Below, one piece after another: positions 9,464 to 19,355 of a stretch of 64,000 nucleotides of DNA. The first letter of the stretch is position 1. Every line of letters starts with the position of its first letter. The notes beneath the pieces were generated by a model. The model worked only from the letters and a program-made list of their open reading frames with translations, ran no database searches and was not told where the DNA came from. The stretch comes from Sphingomonas sp. So64.6b (lineage in GTDB: Bacteria > Pseudomonadota > Alphaproteobacteria > Sphingomonadales > Sphingomonadaceae). Where the stretch lies: positions 4,278,001 to 4,342,000 of the forward strand of contig NZ_CP048817.1 in the NCBI RefSeq assembly GCF_014171475.1, given 5' to 3'. The translations under genes and the position numbers were made by a program.

Positions 9464-9615
9464 TTTGTCGCTCCGGCGTTTCGTTTCACCATCGCATGTG
9501 CCCGAGCGGTCCGTGCGCGTCCATCCCCGCAGCCAATTGCTTGCGGTCACTGTTATATGACGATAATACAGTCATTCGCCATGTTGGCAGGCTGATCCGG
9601 GAACGATCGAGAACG

Positions 9616-11781
9616 ATGCGTCCTTACCCCTTCGATCCGGCGACCGCGCCGTCGAGCAAATCGCCGTCCGGCGGTGCCGCCTATGGCTCCGACCGGTCGC
9701 CGCTCGACCTGTCCGGCGGGTTGCCGCCGCCGGGTGATTATTCGGGCGGTGGCGACGATTATGATGCCGATGCCGATGGCTACACGACCAATTTGCCGGT
9801 CGCCTATCGCGGGTCGCGCTGGCGCTGGCCGATGCGCATCTTTGGCGTCGGCATATTGCTGTTCGTGGTTGCGGTGATCTGGCTGATCTTCACCGCGCCC
9901 TTGTCGAAATCGCTCGAACCGCCGACGCCGCCGAGCATCACGCTGCTCGCCGAAGACGGCACGCCGATCGCACGGCGCGGCGCGATCATCGGCAAGGCGG
10001 TCGATGCGTCGAAGCTGCCCGCCAACGTCACCAACGCCTTTCTCGCGATCGAGGACCGGCGCTTCAAATCGCATTGGGGCGTCGACCCGCGCGGTATCGC
10101 CCGCGCTTTCTGGCACAATATCACCAGCGACGGGCGCAGTCAGGGCGGCAGCACGATCACCCAGCAGCTTGCCAAGAACGCCTTTCTCGATTCGGATCGA
10201 ACCGCAGCGCGCAAATTTCGTGAGGTCCTGATCGCCTTTTGGCTCGAGGCATGGCTGTCGAAGAACGAGATCCTCTCGCGCTATCTGTCGAACGTCTATT
10301 TCGGCGATAACGTCTATGGCCTGCGCGCGGCGTCGAAACATTATTTCAACCGCGAGCCCGAGGATCTGTCGATCGGCCAGGCGGCAATGCTCGCCGGGTT
10401 GGTCAAGGCGCCTTCGCGGCTCGCCCCGACGGTCAATCTGAAGGGCGCGCGCGACCGGCAGAAGCTGGTCGTCGCGGCGATGGTCGATGCCGGTTTCCTC
10501 GACAAGGCGGTGGCGGCCGATGTGTCGCCGGCGCGGCTGTCGACGAGCAAGATCAAGCCGTTGCCCGACGGCACCTATTTCGCCGATTGGGTGCTGCCCG
10601 AGGCGCGCGACCGCGCAGGCGAGATCGCGACCGAAACCACGGTCAAGACCACGCTCGACCGCCGCCTGCAAAAGGCCGCGGAGCGCGCGATCAGGAGCGC
10701 GGGGCTGCGCCAGGCGCAGGTCGCCTTGGTTGCGATGCGCCCCGATGGCCGGGTCGTCGCGATGGTCGGCGGCAAATCCTATGCCGACAGCACGTTCAAC
10801 CGCGCTGTCCAGGCGCGACGCCAGCCGGGATCGGCGTTCAAGCTGTTCGTCTATCTCGCCGCGTTGCGCAGCGGCCTGACGCCGGATTCGAAGATCGAGG
10901 ACGAACCGGTGACGATCGCCGACTGGTCGCCGAAGAACAGCGATGGCCGTTATGAGGGCGAGATCACGCTGCGCCGCGCCTTTGCCAAATCGAGCAATGT
11001 CGCGGCGGCACGGCTGATCCAGCAAGTCGGGGTGAAGAACGTGACCCGTGCCGCGCGCGACCTCGGCATCTCGACGCCGATTGCCAATGAAGCGACGATC
11101 GCGCTCGGCACTTCGACGGTGTCGCTGCTCGAACTGACTTCGGCCTATGCTTCGATCGCCGCGCAAGGCTATCCGGTGCGGCCGCGCGGGATCGAGCCGA
11201 GCGGCGAGCGCAGCTGGCTGCAAAGCCTGACCGAGGGTGCGCACCCGCTGACTGGCGATCTGCACGCCAATATGCTCGACCTGCTCTCCGCGTCGGCGGA
11301 AACTGGCACTGGGCGTCAGGCGGCGCTGTCGGTCAAAACCTATGGCAAGACCGGCACAACGCAGGACAATCGCGACGCCCTGTTCATCGGTTTTGCCGGC
11401 GATCTGGTGGTCGGGGTGTGGGTCGGCAATGACGACAATACGCCGAATGCGGGCCTGTCGGGCGGCGGTATCCCGGCGCGGATCTGGCGCGCCTTCATGA
11501 TAAGCGCGCTTGGCGTCGGCCCCGCCGTCGCGCCCGAACCGGAGGCGACCGAAGAAGAGGTCGATCCGGATGCCGCCAACCTGATTGGTGTCGACGGTGT
11601 CAATGTCCCGCTCGAGGGCGATCTCGAGGGCCTTGGGCTCAATCTGCGCGTTGGTCAGGATGGCAGCATCGAGATCAATCGCTCGAACCGCGGCGATCGC
11701 AGCGACCGGCCGCGCCGTGAAGATCGCGCGCCGCGTTATGAGGAACCGCAATATGACGAGCAGGCGCCCGACGAGCGATGA
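9616..11781 (+). CDS. class A penicillin-binding protein (PBP1A-like)
   Basis: This 721-residue bifunctional peptidoglycan synthase has a cytoplasmic N-tail of about 75 residues rich in Pro, Gly and Asp, then one transmembrane helix (MRIFGVGILLFVVAVIWLI). The GT51 glycosyltransferase domain shows AIEDRRFKSHWGVDPRG and GGSTITQQLAKN. The transpeptidase domain carries the SxxK serine in GSAFKLF, the SxN motif in KSSNVAAA and KTG in YGKTGTTQDNRD. The C-tail is acidic/arginine-rich. It polymerises and cross-links the cell wall at the inner membrane. ATG at 9616 is used; an upstream extension to 9496 would run into the divergent regulator's promoter. It shares a 152-base intergenic region with that regulator. 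Confidence 0.93.
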   Translation: MRPYPFDPATAPSSKSPSGGAAYGSDRSPLDLSGGLPPPGDYSGGGDDYDADADGYTTNLPVAYRGSRWRWPMRIFGVGILLFVVAVIWLIFTAPLSKSLEPPTPPSITLLAEDGTPIARRGAIIGKAVDASKLPANVTNAFLAIEDRRFKSHWGVDPRGIARAFWHNITSDGRSQGGSTITQQLAKNAFLDSDRTAARKFREVLIAFWLEAWLSKNEILSRYLSNVYFGDNVYGLRAASKHYFNREPEDLSIGQAAMLAGLVKAPSRLAPTVNLKGARDRQKLVVAAMVDAGFLDKAVAADVSPARLSTSKIKPLPDGTYFADWVLPEARDRAGEIATETTVKTTLDRRLQKAAERAIRSAGLRQAQVALVAMRPDGRVVAMVGGKSYADSTFNRAVQARRQPGSAFKLFVYLAALRSGLTPDSKIEDEPVTIADWSPKNSDGRYEGEITLRRAFAKSSNVAAARLIQQVGVKNVTRAARDLGISTPIANEATIALGTSTVSLLELTSAYASIAAQGYPVRPRGIEPSGERSWLQSLTEGAHPLTGDLHANMLDLLSASAETGTGRQAALSVKTYGKTGTTQDNRDALFIGFAGDLVVGVWVGNDDNTPNAGLSGGGIPARIWRAFMISALGVGPAVAPEPEATEEEVDPDAANLIGVDGVNVPLEGDLEGLGLNLRVGQDGSIEINRSNRGDRSDRPRREDRAPRYEEPQYDEQAPDER

Positions 11782-11862
11782 TCTGTCGGGATTCGTCAGG
11801 GCGGTGGCGTCCCTGAAACCTCCACGGTTGACGAGGCCTGACCATCGCCGCAAGGCTGCGTC

Positions 11863-12864
11863 ATGCGCTTCTTCTCCGATAATGCCGCCCCGGTTCATCC
11901 CGCTGTTTTCGCAGCGCTCGAACAGGCCAATACGCTCGACACCGCCTATGACGGCGATGGCTGGAGCCGCCAGCTCGATGCGCGTTTCTCCGACCTGTTC
12001 GAGGTCGAGGTGCGCGCGTTATGGGTGCCCTCGGGCACCTCAGCCAATTGCCTCGCGCTTGCCGCGCTGTGTCCGCCGCATGGCGCGGTCGTGTGTCACC
12101 GCGACGCGCATATTCAGAACGACGAATGTGGCGCGCCGGAATTCTACACCCATGGCGCAAAGCTGCTGCTTGGCGAGGGTGAGGGCGCCAAGCTGACGCC
12201 CAAGACCATCCTCGCCGTGCTCGACGCCACGCGCGATGATGTGCATCAGGTTCAGCCGCATGCGATCTCGATCACCAACGCGACCGAATATGGTCGCGTC
12301 TATACCCCCAATGAGGTCGCCGCGATTGGCCATCTCGCGCGCGAACGTCGGCTCGGCCTGCATATGGACGGTGCGCGCTTCGCCAATGCGGTCGCGCATC
12401 TCGGTTGCACGCCGGCCGACCTGACCTGGCGCGCCGGGGTCGATGCGCTGAGCTTCGGGTTTGTCAAGAATGGCGGGATGAGCGCTGAGGCGCTGATTTT
12501 CTTCAAGACCGATTTGCAGGCCGCGACGCTCTATCGCCGTAAGCGCGCCGGGCTGCTGCTGTCCAAGGGCCGTTATCTCGCGGCGCAGATTCATGCGCTG
12601 CTCGATCATGATCTGTGGCTCGACAATGCGCGTGCGTCGAACGCCGGCGCGACTATGCTCGCCGAGGCTGCGGGCGACCGGCTGGTCCATCCGGTCGAGG
12701 CGAACGAAGTGTTCCTGCGTGTTACCGCCGCCGAGGCCGAGCGACTGCGCGCCAAGGGTTTCGATTTTTACGACTGGGGCCCGGGCGAGGCGCGGCTGGT
12801 GATCTCCTGGGATCATCGGGCCGAGGCCATCCGCCCGCTCGCGGACGCGATCGCCGCACTCTGA
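11863..12864 (+). CDS. low-specificity L-threonine aldolase
   Basis: This 333-residue PLP-dependent fold-type I enzyme splits L-threonine/allo-threonine to glycine and acetaldehyde. Evidence includes the N-terminus RFFSDNAAPVHPAVF, the cofactor loop PSGTSANCLAL, the aspartate strand LGLHMDGARFANA and the PLP lysine in LSFGFVKNGGMSAEA. The length matches the LtaE/beta-eliminating lyase family. It stands alone on plus, 81 bases after the PBP gene, and converges on the zinc-receptor gene through a strong hairpin. It may feed glycine to one-carbon metabolism together with GlyA encoded further on, although the two are not in one operon. Confidence 0.88.
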   Translation: MRFFSDNAAPVHPAVFAALEQANTLDTAYDGDGWSRQLDARFSDLFEVEVRALWVPSGTSANCLALAALCPPHGAVVCHRDAHIQNDECGAPEFYTHGAKLLLGEGEGAKLTPKTILAVLDATRDDVHQVQPHAISITNATEYGRVYTPNEVAAIGHLARERRLGLHMDGARFANAVAHLGCTPADLTWRAGVDALSFGFVKNGGMSAEALIFFKTDLQAATLYRRKRAGLLLSKGRYLAAQIHALLDHDLWLDNARASNAGATMLAEAAGDRLVHPVEANEVFLRVTAAEAERLRAKGFDFYDWGPGEARLVISWDHRAEAIRPLADAIAAL

Positions 12865-12882
12865 CGGGGCGCCGTCACGCAT

Positions 12883-12919
12883 AAAAAAACCGCCCGCCCC
12901 GAGTGATCGGGACGGGCGG
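12883..12919 (-). terminator. rho-independent terminator of the ZnuD-like gene
   Basis: On minus, CGGGCGG pairs with CCGCCCG around an inner CCCGA/TCGGG stem (one mismatch between them), and a run of seven T follows. It lies directly after the receptor stop codon at 12931. Because the run of A is on the plus side, it works mainly for minus-strand transcripts. Confidence 0.8.
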
Positions 12920-12930
12920 GGCAGGAGAGC

Positions 12931-15111
12931 TCAGAGGCTGAAGCGTAAGGTCGCGCGGATGTCGCGTCCGGCGAGCGGCGCGAAATCCTTCAGAAAGCTG
13001 GCATGGCGCCGCGCATCGACATCGAAGATGTTGTTGGCGCTGATGTTGAGTGTGGTCTTGTTGTCGGCGCCGAACGGGCTGAGCGAGATCGAGGCATTGA
13101 CCATGGTATAACCCTTGGTCGGCGTCTCGAAGGCGGTCACGCGGTTTTGGTCGAAGACGCGCTCGGCCTCGATCCGGCCAGTGATGCGGTCCGATTGCGC
13201 TTCCAGCCCGCCGAGGACGCGCGGCGCGGGGATGCGCGGGATTGGGCCCTGATCGACGATATTGGCGTGGACGTAATCGCCCAGCGCATCGGCATTGATC
13301 TTGAAATCGCCGATCCGCGCCAGCAGGATCGACCCTTGCGCTTCGACGCCATAGTAGCGCGCATCGGACTGACTGAACTGGAAACAGGGGAATTCGACCT
13401 CGCGGCCGCTCGGCGCGGCGGCCGCTTCGCACACCGCCTGATTGACCTGGTTTTCCGAGATATAGTTGGAGAATTTATTGTAATAGGCTGACGCGTCGAA
13501 GCTGAACCCTTCACCATGTGCGTGGAGCGTGGCTTCCAGACCCCAGCTCTTCTCCAGCCGGAAATCGGCGCTGCCCAGTTCATAGGCTTGCGTTCCGGCA
13601 TGGCCGCCATTGGCGAACAATTCCTCCGCTGATGGCGCGCGTTCGGTATGCGACAGGTTGATGCCGATGCGGATCGGATCGCTGATCGCATAGGACGCGC
13701 CGATCGACCCCGACAGCGCCTGGAAGTGACGCGCACCATGGAAGAAGCGTAAATCGTCGGCCGGGGTGCGTGCCGCGACATCGGTCAGTTCGTAGCGCAG
13801 GCCGCCTTCGGCCTTGAACGCGCCGAGATCGAGCTGCTGCAAGGTGAAGAAGCCGGTCTGGTTGGTCTCGTTTTTGGGCAGAAACGCCTCCTCGCCCTTC
13901 ACGTCGAAGATGCGATTGAAGAACTGCACGCCCGATGCACCCTTCCAGCCGCCATGATCGGCCTGGATCAGCTCGAGCCGGCCCTCCAGGCCCTTATTGT
14001 AGAAGGCGGTGCCGACCGATCCGTCCTCCTCGAGTTCGAAATGGCGATAGCTCGCCTGACCGGCGCGAACCTTGATCTTGTCGAGGAAGCCGCCGCCGGT
14101 ATCGACCTCGCCGCGCAGGTCGACGCGGTTCTGGACGATCGACAGGCGCGGTGCCTCCTGTCCTTCGCCGGGCAGCGTCGCATAACGGATCGGCACGCCG
14201 TACAGGCTGTCATAATGGCTGTACGAGACGCCGAGATTACCGCTGTCGGTGATGATCGACGCGCCGGCGCCGGCGGTCCAGGTCCTGCTCGCCGAATTGG
14301 GCAGCGTGCCCTTGATTGCGGCGTTGGCGGCATAGTCGATCGGTTCGGGGTCGGCCGGATCGACCGGCAACAGGCTGGTGGCGAGCGCTTCGCGGCGGCG
14401 TTCGGGGGTCAACGCATAGCCGCCGATGCGAAGATCGTCGGTCTTCGAATAGGAGCCATCGGCATGAAGCACGAGGTGCTCGCCGACCGCGACGTCGCCG
14501 GCGCCGCCGAACGAGCGCTCATTGGCAGCCGAGCCATAGGTGGCGGTGCCACTCAGCCGATAGCCCTTTACCGGCACGCTTCGTGGAATGCGTGTGTCGA
14601 TGACGTTGACCACGCCGCCGACCGCCGAGGAGCCGAACAACAGGGCAGAGGGGCCGCGCAACACTTCGATTCGCTCGGCGAGCAGCGGATCGATGATCAC
14701 GGCGTGATCGACCGAGGTGTTGGACACGTCAATCGATCCGATCCCGTCGGTCAGCACGCGGATGCGCTCGCCCTGGAAGCCGCGCAGGATCGGGCGCGAT
14801 GCGCTCGGCCCGAATGAGGTTGCGGAAACGCCCGGCAGCCGGGCCAGCGTCTCGCCGATCGTCGGCTTCAGGCTGCGCGTCAGCTCCTGACCGGACAGGA
14901 CCGACGTGCCCGACAGCACATCGGCTTCGCTCTGCTCGAATGGCGCGGTGATGATGATGTCGCGCATGTCGTCGTCGCGATCCGCTTTCACGTCCACTTT
15001 GACGGGGGCCGGAGCGGCGGTGGGATCGGACATGTCCTGAGCAAGCGCGGGTTGAGCGAAGGCGAAGGCAGAGACAGAGACGGTGCTGGCAAGCAGGAGA
15101 CGGCGAATCAT
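12931..15111 (-). CDS. ZnuD-like TonB-dependent zinc receptor
   Basis: This is a 725-residue outer-membrane receptor with a signal peptide (MIRRLLLAS to PALAQ). The plug is diagnostic: RPILRGFQGERIRVL, DGIGSIDVSNTSVDHA, DPLLAERIEVLRGPSALL and GGVVNVIDTRIPR match the ZnuD branch, which takes up zinc (and haem in some species). The barrel ends in FAPLAGRDIRATLRFSL. His/Asp-rich loops occur (FFHGARHF, NGGHAG). ATG at 15111 begins the signal peptide. A Zur-box-like palindrome 35 bases upstream suggests repression when zinc is plentiful, and a terminator follows the gene. It is transcribed alone, divergent from the CitE-like gene. Zinc specificity is inferred from plug motifs plus operator. Confidence 0.87.
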   Translation of the reverse strand: MIRRLLLASTVSVSAFAFAQPALAQDMSDPTAAPAPVKVDVKADRDDDMRDIIITAPFEQSEADVLSGTSVLSGQELTRSLKPTIGETLARLPGVSATSFGPSASRPILRGFQGERIRVLTDGIGSIDVSNTSVDHAVIIDPLLAERIEVLRGPSALLFGSSAVGGVVNVIDTRIPRSVPVKGYRLSGTATYGSAANERSFGGAGDVAVGEHLVLHADGSYSKTDDLRIGGYALTPERRREALATSLLPVDPADPEPIDYAANAAIKGTLPNSASRTWTAGAGASIITDSGNLGVSYSHYDSLYGVPIRYATLPGEGQEAPRLSIVQNRVDLRGEVDTGGGFLDKIKVRAGQASYRHFELEEDGSVGTAFYNKGLEGRLELIQADHGGWKGASGVQFFNRIFDVKGEEAFLPKNETNQTGFFTLQQLDLGAFKAEGGLRYELTDVAARTPADDLRFFHGARHFQALSGSIGASYAISDPIRIGINLSHTERAPSAEELFANGGHAGTQAYELGSADFRLEKSWGLEATLHAHGEGFSFDASAYYNKFSNYISENQVNQAVCEAAAAPSGREVEFPCFQFSQSDARYYGVEAQGSILLARIGDFKINADALGDYVHANIVDQGPIPRIPAPRVLGGLEAQSDRITGRIEAERVFDQNRVTAFETPTKGYTMVNASISLSPFGADNKTTLNISANNIFDVDARRHASFLKDFAPLAGRDIRATLRFSL

Positions 15112-15144
15112 GAAGGCCCTTTCTTGTTCTTGTGCGGCGCAATA

Positions 15145-15163
15145 GATGTTATGGTATAAAGTC
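15145..15163. promoter_or_regulatory. candidate Zur operator
   Basis: The 17-bp core ATGTTATGGTATAAAGT (15146-15162) agrees at 13 of 16 fixed positions with the Zur-box pattern ATGTTATA-N-TATAACAT known in proteobacteria. It lies between the ZnuD-like receptor start and the divergent CitE-like gene, where the receptor promoter is expected. Confidence 0.6.
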
Positions 15164-15237
15164 ACAAGACGGTTCGTCGTTGCCTTGCCACGGCCCGTCT
15201 ATGCTAGGGGGTTTTCCTGCCATCGAAGGAGAATCCG

Positions 15238-16068
15238 ATGCCTCGCCTGCGCTCGCTGCTGTTTGTTCCTGGCGACCGTCCCGACCGGATGGAAAAGGCA
15301 TTGGGGCTCGGCGCTGATGTGCTGATCCTCGATCTGGAGGATTCGGTCAGCCTGTCGGCCAAGCCACAAGCGCGTGCGGCGGTCGCGACTTTCCTGCGCC
15401 GGTCGCGCACGGTGACGCTTTATGTTCGGGTCAATCCGCTCGACTCCGGGCTGATCGATGACGACCTGGCGGCAGTGCTGCCTGCCGGACCCGACGGGCT
15501 ATTGCTGCCCAAGGCCGAAGGCGCCGCCTCGCTTGCCGCGCTCGATGCGCGATTGTCGGGCGACATCGCGATTCTGCCGATCGCAACCGAGACGCCGGCG
15601 GCGATTTTCGCGCTCGGCAGCTATGGCGGAGTCACATCGCGCCTCGCCGGTCTGACCTGGGGTGCCGAGGATCTGCCCGCCGCGATCGGCGCGGCAACCT
15701 CGCGCGAAGCCGATGGCAGCTATACAGCACCCTATCAGCTGGCGCGCTCGCTGACCCTGTTCGGTGCGCATGCAGCGGGGGTGCCGGCGATCGAGACGGT
15801 CTATCCCGATTTCCGCGACCTCGACGGTCTGGCGGCTTATGCAGCGCGTGCGCGGCGTGACGGCTTTACCGGCATGATGGCGATCCATCCCGCGCAGGTT
15901 CCGGTGATCAACGCTGCCTTTACGCCGAGCGCGGCGGAGGTTGAGCGTGCCCGCTGCGTCATCGCGCTGTTCGAGGCGAACCCCGGCGCTGGCGCGCTGG
16001 CGCTTGATGGCAAGATGGTTGACGCGCCGCACCTGAAGTCGGCGAAGCGGTTACTCGCTGGGGTGTAA
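15238..16068 (+). CDS. HpcH/HpaI aldolase family, CitE-like CoA-ester lyase
   Basis: This 276-residue TIM-barrel enzyme belongs to the citrate lyase beta-subunit (CitE-like) family. RSLLFVPGDRPDRMEKA at the start, ILDLEDSV with the acidic metal ligands, and the later LTWGAEDL and GMMAIHPAQVPVIN are typical. Members cleave or form malyl-, citramalyl- or related CoA esters with Mg2+. No alpha subunit or CoA-transferase is adjacent, so it is probably a stand-alone CitE homologue. A good ribosome site (GAAGGAGA) precedes the ATG. Its last 18 bases overlap the end of the convergent phosphatase gene. Confidence 0.83.
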   Translation: MPRLRSLLFVPGDRPDRMEKALGLGADVLILDLEDSVSLSAKPQARAAVATFLRRSRTVTLYVRVNPLDSGLIDDDLAAVLPAGPDGLLLPKAEGAASLAALDARLSGDIAILPIATETPAAIFALGSYGGVTSRLAGLTWGAEDLPAAIGAATSREADGSYTAPYQLARSLTLFGAHAAGVPAIETVYPDFRDLDGLAAYAARARRDGFTGMMAIHPAQVPVINAAFTPSAAEVERARCVIALFEANPGAGALALDGKMVDAPHLKSAKRLLAGV

Positions 16069-16800
16069 CACCGAGACTCCGGCCCGCCTGAGCCGCGCCC
16101 AGGCGCCGATCGCCCACCAGCCGATCGCCCAAAGCGTGCCGAACGCCCAGCCGCCGAGCACGTCGCTCGGCCAGTGTACACCGAGATAGACCCGGCTCAT
16201 GCCGATTGCGGTGACCAGCAAGGCCGCGACGATCAGGATGTAGCTGCGTGCGCCGCGGCCCTGCACGATCTGCATGATCAGTGTGGCGATGGTCAGATAG
16301 ACGATCGCGCTGTTCGCGGCATGGCCGCTTGGGAAACTCGCGGAGCTGACTTGCACGAGATGATCGGTCAGGTCTGGCCGCGGCCGTCCAACCAGCAGCT
16401 TAACGAGGCCGACCGCGATCGAGCCGCTGATCGTTCCGCTAAGTACCAGCGCCATGGTCAGCCACAATCGCCTGACCGCGAGGAAACCGACGGTGATCGT
16501 GACGATCAGGGTCAGCACCGTCACACCGCCCAGCGCGGTGATGTCGACCGCCGCTGGCTTCATCCATGACGGTCCGACTGGTACGCCATGCGCCGTGCCG
16601 CCGCGTGCGGCGAGCAGGATCGCCGAATCGAATGCGAAACGGTGACCGCGATCGATGAACAGGCCGATCAGGGTAAGGATCAGCGCCGCCAGTGCGGCCG
16701 CGCCGCCCGCTGCGAGCAGCCAGGGCGGATGGCGCACGCCGCCCGGAACTTCGCCGGCGGCATCGACGCCCTCGGCGTGGAGCGGGTCGTTAGCGATCAT
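16051..16800 (-). CDS. PAP2-family membrane phosphatase
   Basis: This is a 249-residue inner-membrane protein with about six hydrophobic helices. The three phosphatase signatures are KLLVGRPRP, SFPSGHA and SRVYLGVHWPSDV, the last two carrying the catalytic histidines facing the periplasm. Such enzymes dephosphorylate phosphatidic acid, undecaprenyl pyrophosphate or similar lipid phosphates. The 50-residue N-tail is less conserved. It ends inside the convergent CitE-like gene. The substrate is unassigned. Confidence 0.88.
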   Translation of the reverse strand: MIANDPLHAEGVDAAGEVPGGVRHPPWLLAAGGAAALAALILTLIGLFIDRGHRFAFDSAILLAARGGTAHGVPVGPSWMKPAAVDITALGGVTVLTLIVTITVGFLAVRRLWLTMALVLSGTISGSIAVGLVKLLVGRPRPDLTDHLVQVSSASFPSGHAANSAIVYLTIATLIMQIVQGRGARSYILIVAALLVTAIGMSRVYLGVHWPSDVLGGWAFGTLWAIGWWAIGAWARLRRAGVSVLHPSE

Positions 16801-16832
16801 CTTGGCTGATCATGGCGATGGTCTCGCGGCGA

Positions 16833-16908
<76 letters not shown>

Positions 16909-16935
16909 CCACACATGCCGGGCAAGTGACGCGCG

Positions 16936-17439
16936 TTACGGGCGCGACGCGCGCTGGTCAACCGCGCGCAGACGATGGACGAGTTGTCGCACGGTCAGAC
17001 CGGTGATTGGATCGCGCCAGTCAGGCGCAATGCGCGCGAGTGGATCAAGCACGAAACGGCGCTCGCGGAAATCGATATGCGGGATCGTCAGGCCGGCATC
17101 GCCCCAGGCGCCGCCCGACCACAGGATGATGTCGAGGTCGATCACCCGCGCGCCCCAGCGCTGCCCAAGCCGCCGCCCGAAATCGCGCTCGATCGCCTTG
17201 AGCCGGGCGAGCAGTTCGGGCGGGTCCTCGGAAGTTTCGAGCAGGACCGCACTATTGGCGAAACGCCGGATCGAGGGACCGACCGGCGCGGTGGTGAAGA
17301 TCGGCGCGGTCGCCACGACGTCGCCAATTGCTCTAATCGCTGCCGCGACCTGCGCCTGCGGCGCACCATGACGACCGCGACGGTTCGATCCGATAGCGAC
17401 GACATAGGTCGAAAGGGGGGCACAGGTTGAGTTTGGCAC
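16936..17439 (-). CDS. folK: 2-amino-4-hydroxy-6-hydroxymethyldihydropteridine pyrophosphokinase
   Basis: This 167-residue folate enzyme transfers pyrophosphate from ATP to 6-hydroxymethyl-7,8-dihydropterin. The signatures are YVVAIGSNRRG at the start, IFTTAPVG and FANSAVLLET in the pterin site, and GQRWGARVIDLDIILW, the HPPK fingerprint. GTG at 17439 is chosen; the frame stays open further upstream but would overlap the divergent glycosylase gene. The ribosome site is not obvious. It stands alone between tRNA-Lys and the uracil-DNA glycosylase; folB and folP are not nearby. Confidence 0.9.
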   Translation of the reverse strand: MPNSTCAPLSTYVVAIGSNRRGRHGAPQAQVAAAIRAIGDVVATAPIFTTAPVGPSIRRFANSAVLLETSEDPPELLARLKAIERDFGRRLGQRWGARVIDLDIILWSGGAWGDAGLTIPHIDFRERRFVLDPLARIAPDWRDPITGLTVRQLVHRLRAVDQRASRP

Positions 17440-17462
17440 GGCAAGCTGCGTATCGCGTATCG

Positions 17463-18122
17463 ATGAATTTCGCACCCAGTCCTTTGCCGACCACCGAGCC
17501 GCCGCACGATTGCCCGCGCTGTCCACGCCTTCTCGGGTTCCGCGAAGAATTGCAGGCCGAGCATCCCGATTGGTGGAATGCGCCGGTCAATGCGTTCGGC
17601 GACCCGGATGCATGGCTGGCGATCGTCGGGCTGGCGCCCGGCAAACATGGCGCCAACCGCACCGGGCGCCCCTTCACTGGTGACCAGTCGGGGCCATTGC
17701 TGTTCGACACGCTGGCCAAGTTCGGGCTGGCCAGCGGCAAATACGAAGCCACGCCCGACGATTCGCTAAAGCTCGACGGCGCGATCATCATCAACGCGGT
17801 CAAATGCTTGCCGCCGCAAAACAAACCGACGCCCGAAGAAATCCGCGCTTGCCGCCCGTTCCTTGCCGGTCAGGCGGCGGCATTGCCCAAGGCGCGCGTG
17901 TACATCGCGCTCGGCCAGATCGCGCATCAGTCGGCGGTCAAGATCCTGGGCGGCAAGCTGCCCAAATGCCGCTTCGCGCATCTCGCCCAGCACCGCGTGC
18001 CCGATGGCCGCATCCTGATCGATAGCTATCATTGCTCGCGCTACAATCAGAATACCGGACGGCTGACGGCCGAGATGTTCGAGGCGGTGTTCGCGCGGGC
18101 GCTGGAACTGCGGCCAGCGTGA
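17463..18122 (+). CDS. family 5 (UDGb-type) uracil-DNA glycosylase
   Basis: This 219-residue base-excision repair enzyme has cysteines for an iron-sulfur cluster early (DCPRCPRL). Motif A is GLAPGKHGANRTGRPF, with no Asp/Asn at the family 1-2 position, which is characteristic of family 5. NAVKCLPPQNKP supplies another Cys, and the late motif is SYHCSRYNQNTGRLT. It removes uracil and other deaminated bases from DNA. ATG at 17463 begins just before the conserved region. Its stop overlaps the next gene's GTG start (GTGA), so the pair is co-translated. Confidence 0.88.
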   Translation: MNFAPSPLPTTEPPHDCPRCPRLLGFREELQAEHPDWWNAPVNAFGDPDAWLAIVGLAPGKHGANRTGRPFTGDQSGPLLFDTLAKFGLASGKYEATPDDSLKLDGAIIINAVKCLPPQNKPTPEEIRACRPFLAGQAAALPKARVYIALGQIAHQSAVKILGGKLPKCRFAHLAQHRVPDGRILIDSYHCSRYNQNTGRLTAEMFEAVFARALELRPA

Positions 18123-18456
18123 AGAACATTCTCTTCGTGTGCAGCCAGAACCGGCTGCGCAGCCCGACGGCGGAACAGGTGTTCGCGTCGCGGCCCGATA
18201 TGGAAATCGATTCGGCTGGTACCAATCACGACGCCGATAATCCGCTCACTGCCGAACTGGTCGAATGGGCCGATGTGATTTTCGTGATGGAGAAGATGCA
18301 CCGAAACAAGCTGCAACGGCGCTTTCGCTCCGCCCTGAAGCAGGCCCGCGTGATCAGCCTCGATATTCCCGACGACTATGAATTCATGCAGCCGGAACTG
18401 GTGCGGCTGCTGGAGACGAAGTTCGCGCGCTATTTCCCGGATGTGCCGGTGAGCAG

Positions 18457-18460
<4 letters not shown>
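18119..18460 (+). CDS. small protein-tyrosine-phosphatase-like protein (COG4551 type)
   Basis: This 113-residue protein begins NILFVCSQNRLRSPTAEQVF. It carries the Cys-x5-Arg phosphatase loop (CSQNRLRS) of the low-molecular-weight phosphatase fold, followed by SAGTNHDADNPLT and WADVIFVMEKMHRNKL, as in the short COG4551 family. The usual general-acid DP loop is represented by DIPDDYEFM. The substrate is unknown. GTG at 18119 overlaps the stop of the uracil-DNA glycosylase, and the gene end overlaps the convergent aguB end by four bases. Confidence 0.85.
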
Positions 18461-19305
<845 letters not shown>

Positions 19306-19355
19306 GGAGCGTACTTAGCGGTTCGGCGTTGGGTTTCAAATCGAGGGACGAAGAT

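Noticed and set aside
9545..9576. Imperfect palindrome CTGTTAT...ATACAG near the LacI start as its operator
   Set aside because: Symmetry is weak (about half of positions) and not centred on CG as in most LacI operators; not enough to claim.
9553..11898. 781-codon minus frame opposite the penicillin-binding protein gene
   Set aside because: It has low-complexity Arg/Gly/Ala composition, no motifs and no ribosome site. The plus frame has complete PBP motifs.
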